From Ligula intestinalis (Eukaryota > Platyhelminthes > Cestoda > Diphyllobothriidea > Diphyllobothriidae), in NCBI GenBank assembly GCA_036362985.1, contig JAYGXS010000008.1, positions 9,609,524-9,673,523 on the forward strand: a stretch of 64,000 nt of DNA, written 5' to 3'. The first letter of the stretch is position 1; each line of letters starts with the position of its first letter. Made by a program: the position numbers and the translations under genes. The notes beneath the pieces are model-generated. The model had not been told where the DNA came from. It saw only the letters and a list, made by a program, of their open reading frames with translations, and searched no databases. This document shows, one piece after another, positions 34,610 to 45,839 of this stretch.

Positions 34610-34780
34610 TAAAGGAAAGACCTTCTTTGGTTAAACAAGGGATATTTACTCGGTAATTTTTTTTTCGACGCTGAATCCCCAGATCGTAAAAAGTTATGAC
34701 CGGCTGAACATTAAAAACAGCGTACAAATGTCAAATGATCATAGGTACTTTCGTAACTCATGGCCATGACAAATAAATGT
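34610..34780 (-). mobile_element. PLE terminal fragment
   Basis: The tttttcgacgctgaatcccc and agatcg block and flanks match 2350-2500 and 57200-57330, which border GIY-YIG PLE sequence. The hammerhead-like stem (CTGG/CCAG elsewhere) is altered and the CTGANGA core is lost. Confidence 0.4.
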
Positions 34781-35367
34781 AGTTGTTTCAAGTTTTGCAG
34801 AAATAAGTAGCATCGCCCAAACGGTGAAAATTAATATAAAGGATACACCTACCAGAGTAGAACTTGCAAAAGAGTGATGTACGTTCTCGTGACGATTTGC
34901 TTACAAACTCTAACAACTTCGGTTCTTGATAAGGGACCCAGTAAGGCACAGAAATAGGAATTTCCGCCAATTTATACAAGTGGTTCTAAGCCTAATCTTC
35001 ACCTCAACTTTGACACAAACCACCCTGAACACCTACACTTTTCTCCCTGGAAAAGGCCTCCAAGAGAAGGGGGCGTCCTTATTCCCATGTCTTTGCACTG
35101 ACTCAACACTGTAGTTTTGTTGCCGAGTATTAGGGCCTCACTTAAGTAATATGTTCTTCTTGATAAAATGTTTAGGCAGCTTGATCAGTACATCAAATAT
35201 AGTCAGACACAGAGCATTTCAAGAAGAGTCGTTGATCACTGAAACAAGAAAGTTATTTTTTTGGCGTTCCACTCCAATCTATCATAAATGCAGAAGGGTG
35301 AAGGGGTTAGCTGTCTTACCGTTTTCACATTTTGTGTTTATCTCCATCTACTTAACTTCCTTTGCAG

Positions 35368-35418
35368 GGTGAAATTCTCAAAGAACCCCTCAGAAATACG
35401 GTCCGTTCTTTCCGTCTT
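35368..35418 (+). CDS. Micro-exon, 51 nt
   Basis: The acceptor is cttaacttcctttgcag and the donor is a perfect gtaagt. It reads GEILKEPLRNTVRSFRL in phase 0. Confidence 0.7.
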
Positions 35419-35869
35419 GTAAGTGATTTTCTTTGGAGCGGGTCAACTGGTGTCATTTTTTGACCATTGTTGTGATCTGTTCACTTCAGCCGAACCCGAA
35501 GACACTGTTTATCCTGTCGCGGGGTCCATTGCTTATTTTCACGATTACGTCATTTCGCCTTCATCCCGGTTTCATGGCATGTTTTTTTAATTAGTCATGG
35601 GTCGCCGGTGTAACTCTTGCTCAAAATTGACTTGTGTGGTTTATGTACTCAAACATTTACACAATGATAAGTAGGAAACATTTTTGGGGCCCACATTAAC
35701 TGTCGGTCTGCTCTCTGCTGCGATAATTTTGAGTTATTCTAACTGAAGATGGAACTGAGTGATATTTTTCAAAACTTTTTAAGAGTTAAAAAACTTTAAA
35801 CTTCACCGATTAAACGTGAAACAGTATTTAAAATAAATTAGACACGTAGTTTAGAAGAAATGGATGCGA

Positions 35870-36195
35870 TCCCTGGGACAACACTTTTAATCGCCTGACG
35901 TTTCGACAGCCCTCGTGGCTTCTTCATCAGCTACGTCAGCAGAAAACAGAACTAGAAACGGGTAATATTTGCACAGGAAAGTGCAGTATTTATTGGCTAC
36001 TGTGAGGACCGCCCAGGCCACCGCGTCATCTTACGTCAACACCGAGGAACCAGACGGTTGAGCAATCATCACGTCCAATTCCATCGCATGTGATGAAAGT
36101 TCAGCAGGCCATTCATCATGTAAGTCTCTGATGAAGAATTCGCGATGGATATCGAAACATCAGGCGCATAAGAGTCTTGTCCTGTCGATCACATA
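35870..36195. mobile_element. Internally deleted PLE with inverted hammerhead-like ends
   Basis: Left (35900-35930, minus): CTGATGA, AGCC/GGCT stem, GAAAC. Right (36128-36158, plus): CTGATGA, ATTC/GGAT stem, GAAAC. Each is followed by a CAGGCG tail and a gtc.tgt.gatc block. The interior of about 200 bases has a tgcagtatttat..gctac block as at 54.88 kb but no endonuclease frame. Confidence 0.55.
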
Positions 36196-37962
36196 TTTTT
36201 ATTTTCAACTAATGAGACTGTTCCCTTGTATTGGCAAACAGTTATTATTTTACAGTGTTATAGACTAGGAAAATGAGTACTTCAGACGGACAAAAGTGTT
36301 TGTACTGCAAAGAATTTAAACTGCTTGAACCTCGGTCGCGTTCTATGCCTTGGCTTAAGATTGCTGGTTGAATAACTTCAGTATTTAGATGGTTCTTAAT
36401 GGCAGACACCTTGCATCTTGATGACAATCGAAGCCCACACTTTTCCCGCGCATTTCACAGAGGGGCACAGCAAATTTTGCGGTCCCTTCTCTGGTTGGCT
36501 CTAGGTGCAAGACACTCGGCAAAGAAGGCACCTAGTTCCTTCAAAATCAGCAGCGTATGTACGCAAACGTTGCAGAAGAACCAGGTTTTACCTGTCTTCT
36601 GCCAGCAAACGTCAGCGTTCTCAACTGTAGATGAGAATGGACCAGCTTAATATACGGTTTGGCAGACCACTATGGCGACTGGGCTAATTCGAGAGATCAA
36701 TGCATTGCTTTGACGACTTACAAGAACCTCATTCATTGTCAACACCCTGTGCATTTGGCAGTAACGTTGCCCAAAACCGCTTAAACAATCAACAGCCTTA
36801 AGCGAATATCCAGCAGTCGCAAGGAACCCTTTCACCTGCTAATTTCTATATTGTAGGCGTATTTAAGTTTTTAAATTTACGGAAAAGTCCATAGAAATAT
36901 TCAGATAATTATTTGTTGCTTTCGACAAATTCTCGTCGAGCCAGTAAATCTACATGATCACGCTCTCCTTCAAAACATGTGGGTGATAAAGGAAATTAAT
37001 TAATTAGCATATTAGGCGGCTTTAATGAATAAACCTACCAACTGGATGTCCTTCTTCAAATAAAACCTAGGTTTTAACCATCATATTTCGACGTTAATCG
37101 AGGAGGACAGGTCGGTTTACCAGTCAGCAACGCTCACAGAACTGCTTTGCTCACAGACCTGGCGACGATCCGTTTTTCTGTTCTAGAACATTTGTGTAGT
37201 CATATTACTCCCCCTGCACAAGCATTGAGCTGTCAACTTTTGAAAACTAGCAATTCGTCGACATTTCAACTAGCGCTGCCGGTTTATGTCGGGAGTTATT
37301 GGCACATGTTGGTGAGCGTTCCCAGACAGCCGTCAGGGTCTATGTCGAGGCCCATGGCAGAGTGGGACAGATGAGTTCCGTTAACGGCCAGTGAGGGCTT
37401 ATCAACGAAGTTTAACTAGATTGTTACGACACAATGGGTCTGTAGTGGCCTTGTTGCAACCCAAGACCAATCGCTGACGCATGGCGCCTATAGCCTGCCT
37501 GTGCGCCCACTGCTAGGCTAGGCGCTAACTGTCCTTGACTGACGCGCACACACTCCTCAGCGAGAACGCGCGCTCAGGCTAGCCAGCGTTAGCCAACCTC
37601 AAGGTCGTGCGCACGCGCTAGTCTAGACATCAGCAACCACATTAGCCCCCGGGACAAAGCATTCGCCGGCGGTTCCTGATGCTCTAGTCACTCCATAATT
37701 GACGCCCTAGCAGCCGGACTGCGGTCATCCGCTAGTCAACACTCTTTCCATCTATTCTCCGTCCTTTGTACACAAAAAGCTTTTCCTTCTACTCTTGCCT
37801 TCCCAAGACTTCTCCTATCGCCGAAGGTACCGTGCCTCGAAGATTGTAGGTGTTAGGGTTAACCGTCTTAGCCTTAACTGCTTTAGGTCTGTATGCTATC
37901 TCCTATCTCTGACCATTTAATCTTAGGTATTTCTACTCCTTTTACACTGTCTATTGCTTTAG
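36196..37962. other. Intronic stretch, mostly unassigned
   Basis: Contains a possible broken 51-nt exon at 36505-36554 (see findings) and a foldback-type terminus near 37365 (gatgagttccgttaacggcc). No other feature is supported. Confidence 0.35.
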
Positions 37963-38013
37963 ATGCAAGGAGTCCCTGACTATCTGAGTCTCCCTAGAAC
38001 CCCGCCGTGTTCG
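37963..38013 (+). CDS. Micro-exon, 51 nt
   Basis: The acceptor is cactgtctattgctttag and the donor is gtacgt. It reads MQGVPDYLSLPRTPPCS; the ATG is internal in this model. Confidence 0.65.
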
Positions 38014-38454
38014 GTACGTACAGATGAGTAATGAAGTTACCGTCAGCACTTCCCAAATTGTAGGAAATTGTGCGTTAAAAGTTAAAATAAATAAATAGCA
38101 TGAAATAAATAAATTGCACCATGAATTGCATAGCTTACATGCAAAGCTCGTTAATGCACTGACCGCCCAGACGCAGATGGCTGTTCCACTCTCCTCACCG
38201 ACTGATGCTACACTACTTGTACCTCCTGAATTAGGGTATACCAACTTGACAAGTTACTGGTTGTGGTTGGAGTCTTGTTCGATCCGATTCGCTCCGGCCG
38301 CTAGCTGGGATGCTGACAAATAACCAGTAATGTGCTAAAGGGCACCTACCCCAACGTTTGTTTGAAGAACCAATAAATCGGGAATTAAGCATGTTTTAAC
38401 GTTACAAACGCCGACGTGTAACCGTCTAATTACGCTCTGTTTGAATCCCTCAAG

Positions 38455-38640
38455 GAAGAACACAGCAAGAGGGGCGCAAAAGTAGAAGTCTCCTTGCGTA
38501 TTTAGTTCAGGGCATTTAAAGCAATCAGCGAATTTACAGGCGGGTGCATTCGGACCAATGAGATTGTGTCCTTGAGAGGTAATATGCCGGGTGGCTTCCC
38601 GACTCGCCAGAGTGAGCACTTATCCCGGACGGCGGCTAGC
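38455..38640. repeat. Dispersed repeat family F
   Basis: gcgcaaaagtagaagtctcc and cggaccaatgagattgtgtc match the copies at 6.7 and 8.3 kb. The remaining sequence to 39777 is AT-rich with nothing supported. Confidence 0.4.
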
Positions 38641-39777
38641 GCGATCTCATCACGTGCACAGCTTGTGCCGATTAAAAGTGCACCGTGGAATAGCTCATCA
38701 GGGCAGCGTGATAACTAATATGTTAGACCTCCTCCTAACAAAGTACAGTGCTGTTTGAAAAGTACACCGCATGCCAAGCGCTTTGAGTAGGGTGAGGACA
38801 AGTGCAATGAAGGAAAAACCCCAAAATAGAAAAATCTAGCAGTTTGAGGACTCATTGTCTTTCAATATAATCAGGTTATACAGTATATAGTTATTTGAAG
38901 CTAGTTCAGAACTAAGTAAGTAAGTAAGTTCACTCAAAGCATATGAACAGAAAGACATTTTTCATTATACCGGCGTAGATAATTGCAACGTAGTATAGCT
39001 TTTTTGGGCTGTTATCAGAGAAATATGTCATTCACCAACGATTTAAGAAGCAGAGGTTTTGTGGCGTGATATCTGTTGTAGCTACCAGCTTGACTACCCA
39101 CTTCCGCATTGCATACTCTTAAGCGTTTTGTTGCGAACTTAGCTATCGCGAGATTTTTAATTGTATGGGATTTTCCTTGCACGAACAAGGACTTGTTGGT
39201 GTTTCAGCTTCGGCAGGCCACTAATATTCCACACACTTAAGGACGCTTTAATATGTGAGAAGAAAATCAAGCTGTCTTATGCAGCTTCCAAGCGTCTCTA
39301 AACCAAACTGTTTACTCTGTCGAACAGGGATTTTCAAATTAGCATCTATAGCCAATAAATAGTCATAATGAACTGATTCTTATGAACTTTTTTATCACAA
39401 AAACACGTAAGAGAGAGAAAATTATTGGAAATACTTTACGAAAATGTTTATTTTGGGTAATTCATGCATATTACTTGTTACATTCCCCAACGAGAGCAAA
39501 AGTATAGTTGCAAAAATAGGTCCTTTAGCGGATGTACAGATCTAAGTAGGCCCAACAAAGCTTTTCGTTAAATAATCACTTATCATTGGGTAGTGGGTGA
39601 TAAGATGTTTAATTATTTTAATAACGATTAACAATTTCGAAATGGTGCCTTTCAACACGATTATCGGTGCGCTGTCTGATAGACATTGATAACGCCCTTC
39701 GCACGCTAATTTTAAACTTAAAATTTTCAGCTTTTCTTGTTGACGTAAACTGAGAGAAGTGTTTTTGTTCATTGTAG

Positions 39778-39828
39778 GTGGAAAGGCGGAACTATAACAC
39801 GCCCAGTTTCCTGGAGGTTCCTCATAAT
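39778..39828 (+). CDS. Micro-exon, 51 nt
   Basis: The acceptor is tttttgttcattgtag and the donor is gtaagc. It reads VERRNYNTPSFLEVPHN. Confidence 0.7.
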
Positions 39829-39943
39829 GTAAGCCTTTTTATGTTACAAACAGCTGCGACTGAAATACAGTCAGTAGATCTATAAGCTGTGTTTTTATTT
39901 GTTCCACCGCTGCCTGAAACTGTCTTTGTTTAATGTATTCAAG

Positions 39944-40003
39944 TCCCGCGCCTCCTCTCCAAATTCTTCCTCGGCCGAGAGTTCAGCTCCTCCATCCTAC
40001 AGT
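39944..40003 (+). CDS. Exon, 60 nt, Ser-rich
   Basis: The acceptor is ctttgtttaatgtattcaag and the donor is a perfect gtaagt. The 20 codons read from SRASSPNSSSAE to APPSYS. It lies only 115 bases after the previous exon, again a close exon pair. Confidence 0.7.
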
Positions 40004-40455
40004 GTAAGTTAAATTGTGTTGGCTTGCGGTAACTTATCAAGGGTGTTCATTATGGTTCAATACATTTCCCACGACGTGGCTTGTTATAGAAACACTACTT
40101 TAGGTCAAAGTCCCCTCCTTTACCAGTAGGTAAACCTTGGTTACAGTCCTCATTGAATAACTAGGTTCGGCTCTACAGTTTCTGAAATTATTTTTATCGA
40201 ATGAATGAACCTGAGTGGAGTGAATGCGAAATATCCCAACGCGCTACATGACCGGTCGTATGATTGGTGAGTACTGCGTAGTAAAACCATAAAATAAACG
40301 GTCCTGTTCAGCGGAGTTCAAACTGCTACCGAGGCCGCAGAGTTTTCCACACCTGGGTCAATATAATTGTAGGTGTGCTCACATTAAGTCCTAAGTCATG
40401 TTTTTATAACGGTAGTGTTGCAAGATGAATGGTAAATAATTTTATGACGTTTTAG

Positions 40456-40497
40456 GGTGATAGTTTAGGGTCGATTGGGCGTCTGAACAGTAAAAAG
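40456..40497 (+). CDS. Micro-exon, 42 nt
   Basis: The acceptor is tttatgacgttttag and the donor is gtacat, a modest one. It reads GDSLGSIGRLNSKK in phase 0. Confidence 0.5.
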
Positions 40498-40661
40498 GTA
40501 CATAAGAGGATTTTTAATGGGCAAGAATTATTAAAAGATCTCATATATTCACAGGTAACTGTGAATTACAATCTGAGACAATATCAGTGTCAATTTATTT
40601 GAGAATGAAGCTCGGAAGAGCATTACTTAGACCCCCCTCCTATGTTTTCTTATTCCTACAG

Positions 40662-40715
40662 GATATAAGCTTACGATTTTCGAAGAAAACGGGCGGGCAA
40701 TCGAGTGAAAACTCA
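40662..40715 (+). CDS. Micro-exon, 54 nt
   Basis: The acceptor is ttttcttattcctacag and the donor is a perfect gtaagt. It reads DISLRFSKKTGGQSSENS. Confidence 0.7.
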
Positions 40716-40904
40716 GTAAGTTAAAACAAATTTCCGATAATCCATTTTGGGTTATATCTTATCCCCTTGTGCCTTTGTTTGTAAACAAAATAATTAGCCT
40801 AAACTGACAAAACAAAATAATGTTATATGTCCATTCTTTTATTCGGCCACGGCATTAGAAGGATTTGGATTATATTTGGGTAAATTATGCCGAGTAAATG
40901 GAGC

Positions 40905-40914
40905 NNNNNNNNNN
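40905..40914. other. Assembly gap (10 N)
   Basis: Ten unknown bases, likely a placeholder-size gap. Confidence 0.95.
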
Positions 40915-41605
40915 AGCTGAGAATGAGATGAATTTTCATCGACTAATGACGACGAAATTGTTAAAGTGCTCCTTTGGATGGTTTTATTCCCCGGGACCGG
41001 TAACACCTCTCCGGATTTGTTTCAAATAGTCCTGTGGCTACCTTCACAAGCACTGGATTACCAGTATCGCTAGGCCCGCACAAGCAAGAAGCGATTAAGT
41101 TGTGAAATTCAGAGGTCGTCGTGAGTATAATGCTGAACAGCGTTGACTCGAACTGGGAATGTGGGTTGCACTGAGTCGTACAGAACAAGAACAGTTCACA
41201 AACCTTGGCAAATTTACCATTTGCTGCAAAAATATGATTGTTGAGTCTTTTCGCATACAGCAGGACTACGACCGGATAGAGTCATTCTCCCTGCTTTCCT
41301 GGGGGGCATTTTTCGCTTTTTTGATACCTTACACTTGGATAGGCTCTTTACCGTGAGTATCCGGACAAACATTTTTACTGGCAGCGCCCTGAAGTCGCAT
41401 GGTTGCACAGGGGGAGCTGGGAGTCGCCATCATCTCTGCCAGACAACAGGTTTTTCTGATAAATGCATTTTAATTATGCCCGCCCCTTGGCTGTACAAGG
41501 ATTTCTCACTTACTACCTATCTCCCCGCCCACAATTCCACTTTTCAAACCCAATTTTTCGTTCCTTGTAGTATCTACCCTATGTACGCTTGTTTATTGTT
41601 TTCAG

Positions 41606-41659
41606 CCAATCAACGCAGATCGTGCGAAGAATCTTGACGCCGAACCCATCGGACTATCG
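41606..41659 (+). CDS. Micro-exon, 54 nt
   Basis: The acceptor is cttgtttattgttttcag and the donor is gtgcgt. It reads PINADRAKNLDAEPIGLS. Confidence 0.65.
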
Positions 41660-42507
41660 GTGCGTAGTGTTTTGACCTGGTGACCACTTCTCAGTTGTGT
41701 CCACAAACTGAAACTATCGGTTTATTACTATCAATTTGCTCCCGGACACATCCACTTGTGGGCGGGGGGACGAAGCCTATGCTGTAACAATTAGCTGCCA
41801 AGAAAACTTCGGAATGCTATGCACCTTCGGATAAATTTAAATCATACATTTATATTTTATCGTTACTTTCCCGCAAGCTAAGTGGATACTGTCAGGTGTG
41901 AGGGGACATTTGGACGAAAATTGCTGGTAAAATTAGCTCGAGCACGCCTTTAAATTCCTGAAATCTAACTATAGCAAAAAAGGACTTCTACAAACATTGA
42001 TCCTGAAAAGAAGGGGTCCACGTCGCCAGTTGGGATACAGGTCTGTAACAAACAAAGCTAAGATTCTCAGTAGGTAGGGCATTCGCGTAGATTAAAACCT
42101 GGTGAACTATAAAGCTATTAGACTTCCATGCGGGGTGGAAATTTGTTTTGTACGTGATTAACTCTTCTTGCCTAGTGTTATTAGACCACCCGGCGAACCT
42201 CACTTATATGCTCCGGATCCGAATTATAACTCAAACGTCTTTAAGGCATGAAGGTTAAGAAGGATATCAACTAAGAATTGAAAGCCAAAAGCGAACATGT
42301 CCTCTATTAAAGCCCTCAATACAGCACTTTTACTCATGATTAGTTAACTGTTTACTCTATAGAGCTTGCATCGTTCATTTGTCTTCGAAAAAAATTCTGC
42401 AGGGGATATCCGCGTATTTGGCGTTATACTCAGTGACTGTTGAAAGATACGTTTCGCTGCCCTATAAAATGTTCAGAAGTATACCGGCTAGAAGAGCATG
42501 CTGTGTT

Positions 42508-42830
42508 ATAGTCCAGCTTACTCTGACCCAACTTGTAGGTAGAAGAAGCCAAGAGAGTGGTTCGGATAGGCAAAGGCTGTACTTAACAGTATACAAAGAC
42601 TGTGTGGCTTGCGGGGTTTGCTGAGTCGTCGGAGTCGTCCTTTAGCTTGTCCCCACCGGCCTATTTATATTGCTCCGGTCTTTCCAGAATGGTCCTAGCG
42701 TATAGTATGCGAGCAGACATTCTATACTCATCTCGACTACGACCACTGCCCCCGCTATGTGGGTGGTCGTCTGGTTTGCTCGAAGCACGGGGCGGGCGCA
42801 CGGCGCATGCTGCATTTGGAACACTATTTC
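42508..42830. repeat. Dispersed repeat family B
   Basis: Third copy; ggcaaaggctgtacttaaca, acaaagactgtgtggcttgc and gtcgtcctttagcttgtc line up with 15.9 and 19.7 kb. Its first 30 bases are diverged. The interval 41660-42507 shows nothing supported. Confidence 0.5.
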
Positions 42831-43019
42831 GTTGCGTTGATCAGTCTTCGGTGGTATGCGAGGCTGTTATTTTTGCTGTCAGTGTGAAAGGCACTCTCCC
42901 CCCCCCCCACTTGCCAACAAGTGTTTGTTTATAAAACCAATTGCCAGCTGGTTATGGCCGCTGGCCTGGCAAGAAGTTCGGTCTTTACCTTACCCAAGCC
43001 ATTCGATCTCTCCTTACAG

Positions 43020-43076
43020 CTGCAAAGAGACACGCCTGTAAAGACCTTCAAACTTACGCGGACGACCGTAGACACC
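43020..43076 (+). CDS. Micro-exon, 57 nt
   Basis: The acceptor is cgatctctccttacag and the donor is a perfect gtaagt. It reads LQRDTPVKTFKLTRTTVDT. The T/V/K wording resembles the later 33-nt exons (TVELE.., ..TKS). Confidence 0.7.
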
Positions 43077-44329
43077 GTAAGTGTTCCCGTTGCCTCTCCC
43101 CCCTTCGCCCTTACCTGCACAGGCTCAGAGCAAATTTCATGGGGAATCCGGGGTTTCCTAGTGGATCTTTTCCCAGATTCCTAAACAGACAAGGTGTCAA
43201 AAACGTTTCTTGTAGGGGAGAAGCAGACCCCAACTTCACTCCCTGATGAAAATTCTGCGGATATGCTCTTGCATTTTCGTCCGACGAATCAGAAGTATAT
43301 GTTCTACTTTTGTTGAACATGTCTCAAACAGAGAGAGGGAACAGGATGTCTGAACGCTCTTTCCTGTTTTCCTATGATTCACGGAGAGAATTGGAAAGGA
43401 CGTTAGACCTGGCATTTTTATAAGCTCTTTTATTAAAACCAGTATTTACCGTGTTTGAGATCAACCAATTTTAAGCGACAAATTGATCTGGACATAAGTT
43501 TTTTCCCAGGCTCTAACACTGGGAGGAGATAGAGGTGATTTTGAGAATTTTTCAGAGTGAGAGCTCATTTATTTATAGCACTATGCCCTAGTCGGTAATT
43601 GCAGCCTGATAGGCCAATTCAGTTCACGAATCATGCCTCACAGAAAGTAAACTGCTTAGTTAATGCTAATCCTGACCCCAAGCTCAGGAACTAAACGTTA
43701 ATAGTCACAGTAACTCGATAAACTAACAAAAACCTAAAATATGTAGTGAACCACTAACATTATCTCTAGAGCTAACTTCCACCCCCTTAACACAAGGCAG
43801 ACTGATTGAACTCTTGGATTATTTATGTTCAGCGATGATAACTCTGTAACCATTCAGGAAATTGTTTTAATCGAACGAGCGTTTTCAATTAATTCACCAT
43901 CATCAGGCATGTACAATAAGATAAGGGAGATTAGAGTTAACAAACGTTTAAGCAACCAATCAATGGTAATGAGGGGGAGGGGGAGTGTTAGGGAATCAAA
44001 AGGAGTCAGTTTATAATCACAATTAGGGACCACAGAGGAGAAAAAGGGGGAATGAGTCCGACAATTTCTTTATGTTGACCCATCGTCCTTGGCTCGCGTT
44101 TTGTTGGGAGGCGTGTGGGCGCGAGGGGTCATCATCTTGTGACGGTGTGGGTGGCCTGCGGATGCTTGCTGTCGCTATCTCCTCCCCGTTTCGCGGTGTG
44201 AGTAAACCTTCTGTCACTGCTTCTTCACCATTTCGCAGCGTGTTATGAAGCGTGCTGACGGATTTTGAATTGGTAGTCGGCCATGGGAGCTTAAATGTCT
44301 GTACAAACACCTGCACGCATAAATAAGGG

Positions 44330-45007
44330 TTTGCTAGCTGTATGGCAGCCACTTCTGCCGCCGAAAGTATCCGCTGACACAGGAACTTGGAAATCTTGGT
44401 TAACGCCTACTCGATGACCACTGTCAACCAAGTGAGCCAAAATTGCAGAAGATATTGACTCTACCTCGTCTCTATTAAACCAAACAGGATAATTTTATCG
44501 CATGAGCTTGGATAGCGGCACAGTTGTTTGACCAGTATAACCTGCCTTACAGGAGCATGTAAAGGCGTAGGTACACATCAAAGAGGTCTGGAACGGGAGT
44601 CTATCGCTCCTTTAATGTGGAGTGTTTCCAAGTACTAATATTATATTAGCTGCTCGGTGAGTGCACGCGATTGCAGCGCTCAAGCGAAGCTGCAGACATT
44701 CGCTTGCTGGATCCCATCGAAAAGGTAATGTAAGAAATAGGGTTTTCTTCTCTGTCGTTGGCCATTCCGAGTTCGGTGGACTTTCCTCCATAAATTTATT
44801 GATAAATTTATCGCGCAAGCCAGTTTCTTTCATGCTGTTTTGAATGAAGAGTATTTTCTCTAGTGTCTCTGGAGAACATATTCTCCTAGCTCCGTTAGTG
44901 AGGCTTGCCTGTTCGAGGAAATCCAGCAAGCGAATTTCTGCAGCTTTGCTTGACCGCTGCAACGTCGATTCGCCTCGCTGGTGCCAAGAAAACTGCGGGG
45001 ATAGCAA
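44330..45007 (-). mobile_element. PLE-like retroelement 3' fragment with GIY-YIG start
   Basis: The minus-strand frame of 131 codons includes RDKFINKFMEES and KKTLFLTLPFRWDPASE, the conserved tail of a GIY-YIG-bearing reverse transcriptase. After a frame break, about 44600-44520 reads DRLPFQTSLMCTYAFTCSCK and then AGYTGQT, the beginning of a GIY-YIG domain with Cys ligands. Stops and shifts make it non-functional. It sits 180 bases upstream of the first duplicated exon pair, and its beginning (about 44940-45007) resembles sequence before later exon units. Confidence 0.65.
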
Positions 45008-45185
45008 ACGGGCACTGTGAAATCCTGTGAAAATAACTTAGGAATTCCATTCGATAGCTGCAATGCACGTTAGTAAACGTGCATACTTTAAAATGTGAAA
45101 ATGATTAGAACCAGTTCCTTTAAACTTTTTTGCCTGTAATGTTGCTCACTGACTAATGCAGTTTTAAATGTAAACTTTCCCATAG

Positions 45186-45236
45186 GTCAGAAAAGCTGGC
45201 TCCTCGAATCTTGCATTGAAATTTTCCGCGCAGGAG
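45186..45236 (+). CDS. Micro-exon A, unit 1, 51 nt
   Basis: The acceptor is aactttcccatag and the donor is gtaaga. It reads VRKAGSSNLALKFSAQE. It is the first of six homologous A exons. Confidence 0.75.
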
Positions 45237-45388
45237 GTAAGACCAAAAGTCTTTCTGTTATTGCTGATTATTTTTAGTGCACTTCTGAGAAAACAATATT
45301 GCCTGCCATTTTGTCCCCTTAACTGCTATTTTTGCACAATCCTCTTTGCCCAATGTTTTGTCTTTTCGCTCACCGTTGACCATTCCAG

Positions 45389-45421
45389 ACTGTTGAACTT
45401 GAACACATCAAAACAAAATCT
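45389..45421 (+). CDS. Micro-exon B, unit 1, 33 nt
   Basis: The acceptor is ttgaccattccag and the donor is gtgagc. It reads TVELEHIKTKS. Intron A-B is 152 bases. Confidence 0.75.
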
Positions 45422-45839
45422 GTGAGCACATTGACCTTTTCACCTGCCTTTTTAACGTTTCACATTTTTGCGATGGTTAAATGACATCGTAGTACTCAGA
45501 AAGATTCTCTTGAAAACGCTTAACTTAAAATGAGGATTTGTTGGTAAGTATAGGTCAACGGACCCACATCTTAACACTGGAAGGAGAAAGGAATGATTTT
45601 GTGTTTTTATCAGGGCGAAAAACCATTCATTTACAGCTAGACATGAGCAAAACCTTAAGCACTATGTCCACGGAGATAATTGGCAATGTGATATCCCAAT
45701 TCAGTTCAAGAATCAACATGCAATTCGAAAAATGGCACACAGAAAGTAGACTGCTTAGTTGATGCTAATCCTGACCATAAAACAAACCCAAAATACAGGA
45801 CGTAAACCATAACAGTTACCGCAATCCGGTATACTAACA

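Noticed and set aside
39212..39258. Acceptor gttggtgtttcag with a gtgaga 47 nt on
   Set aside because: Phase 0 meets a stop after ten codons and the length is not divisible by 3.
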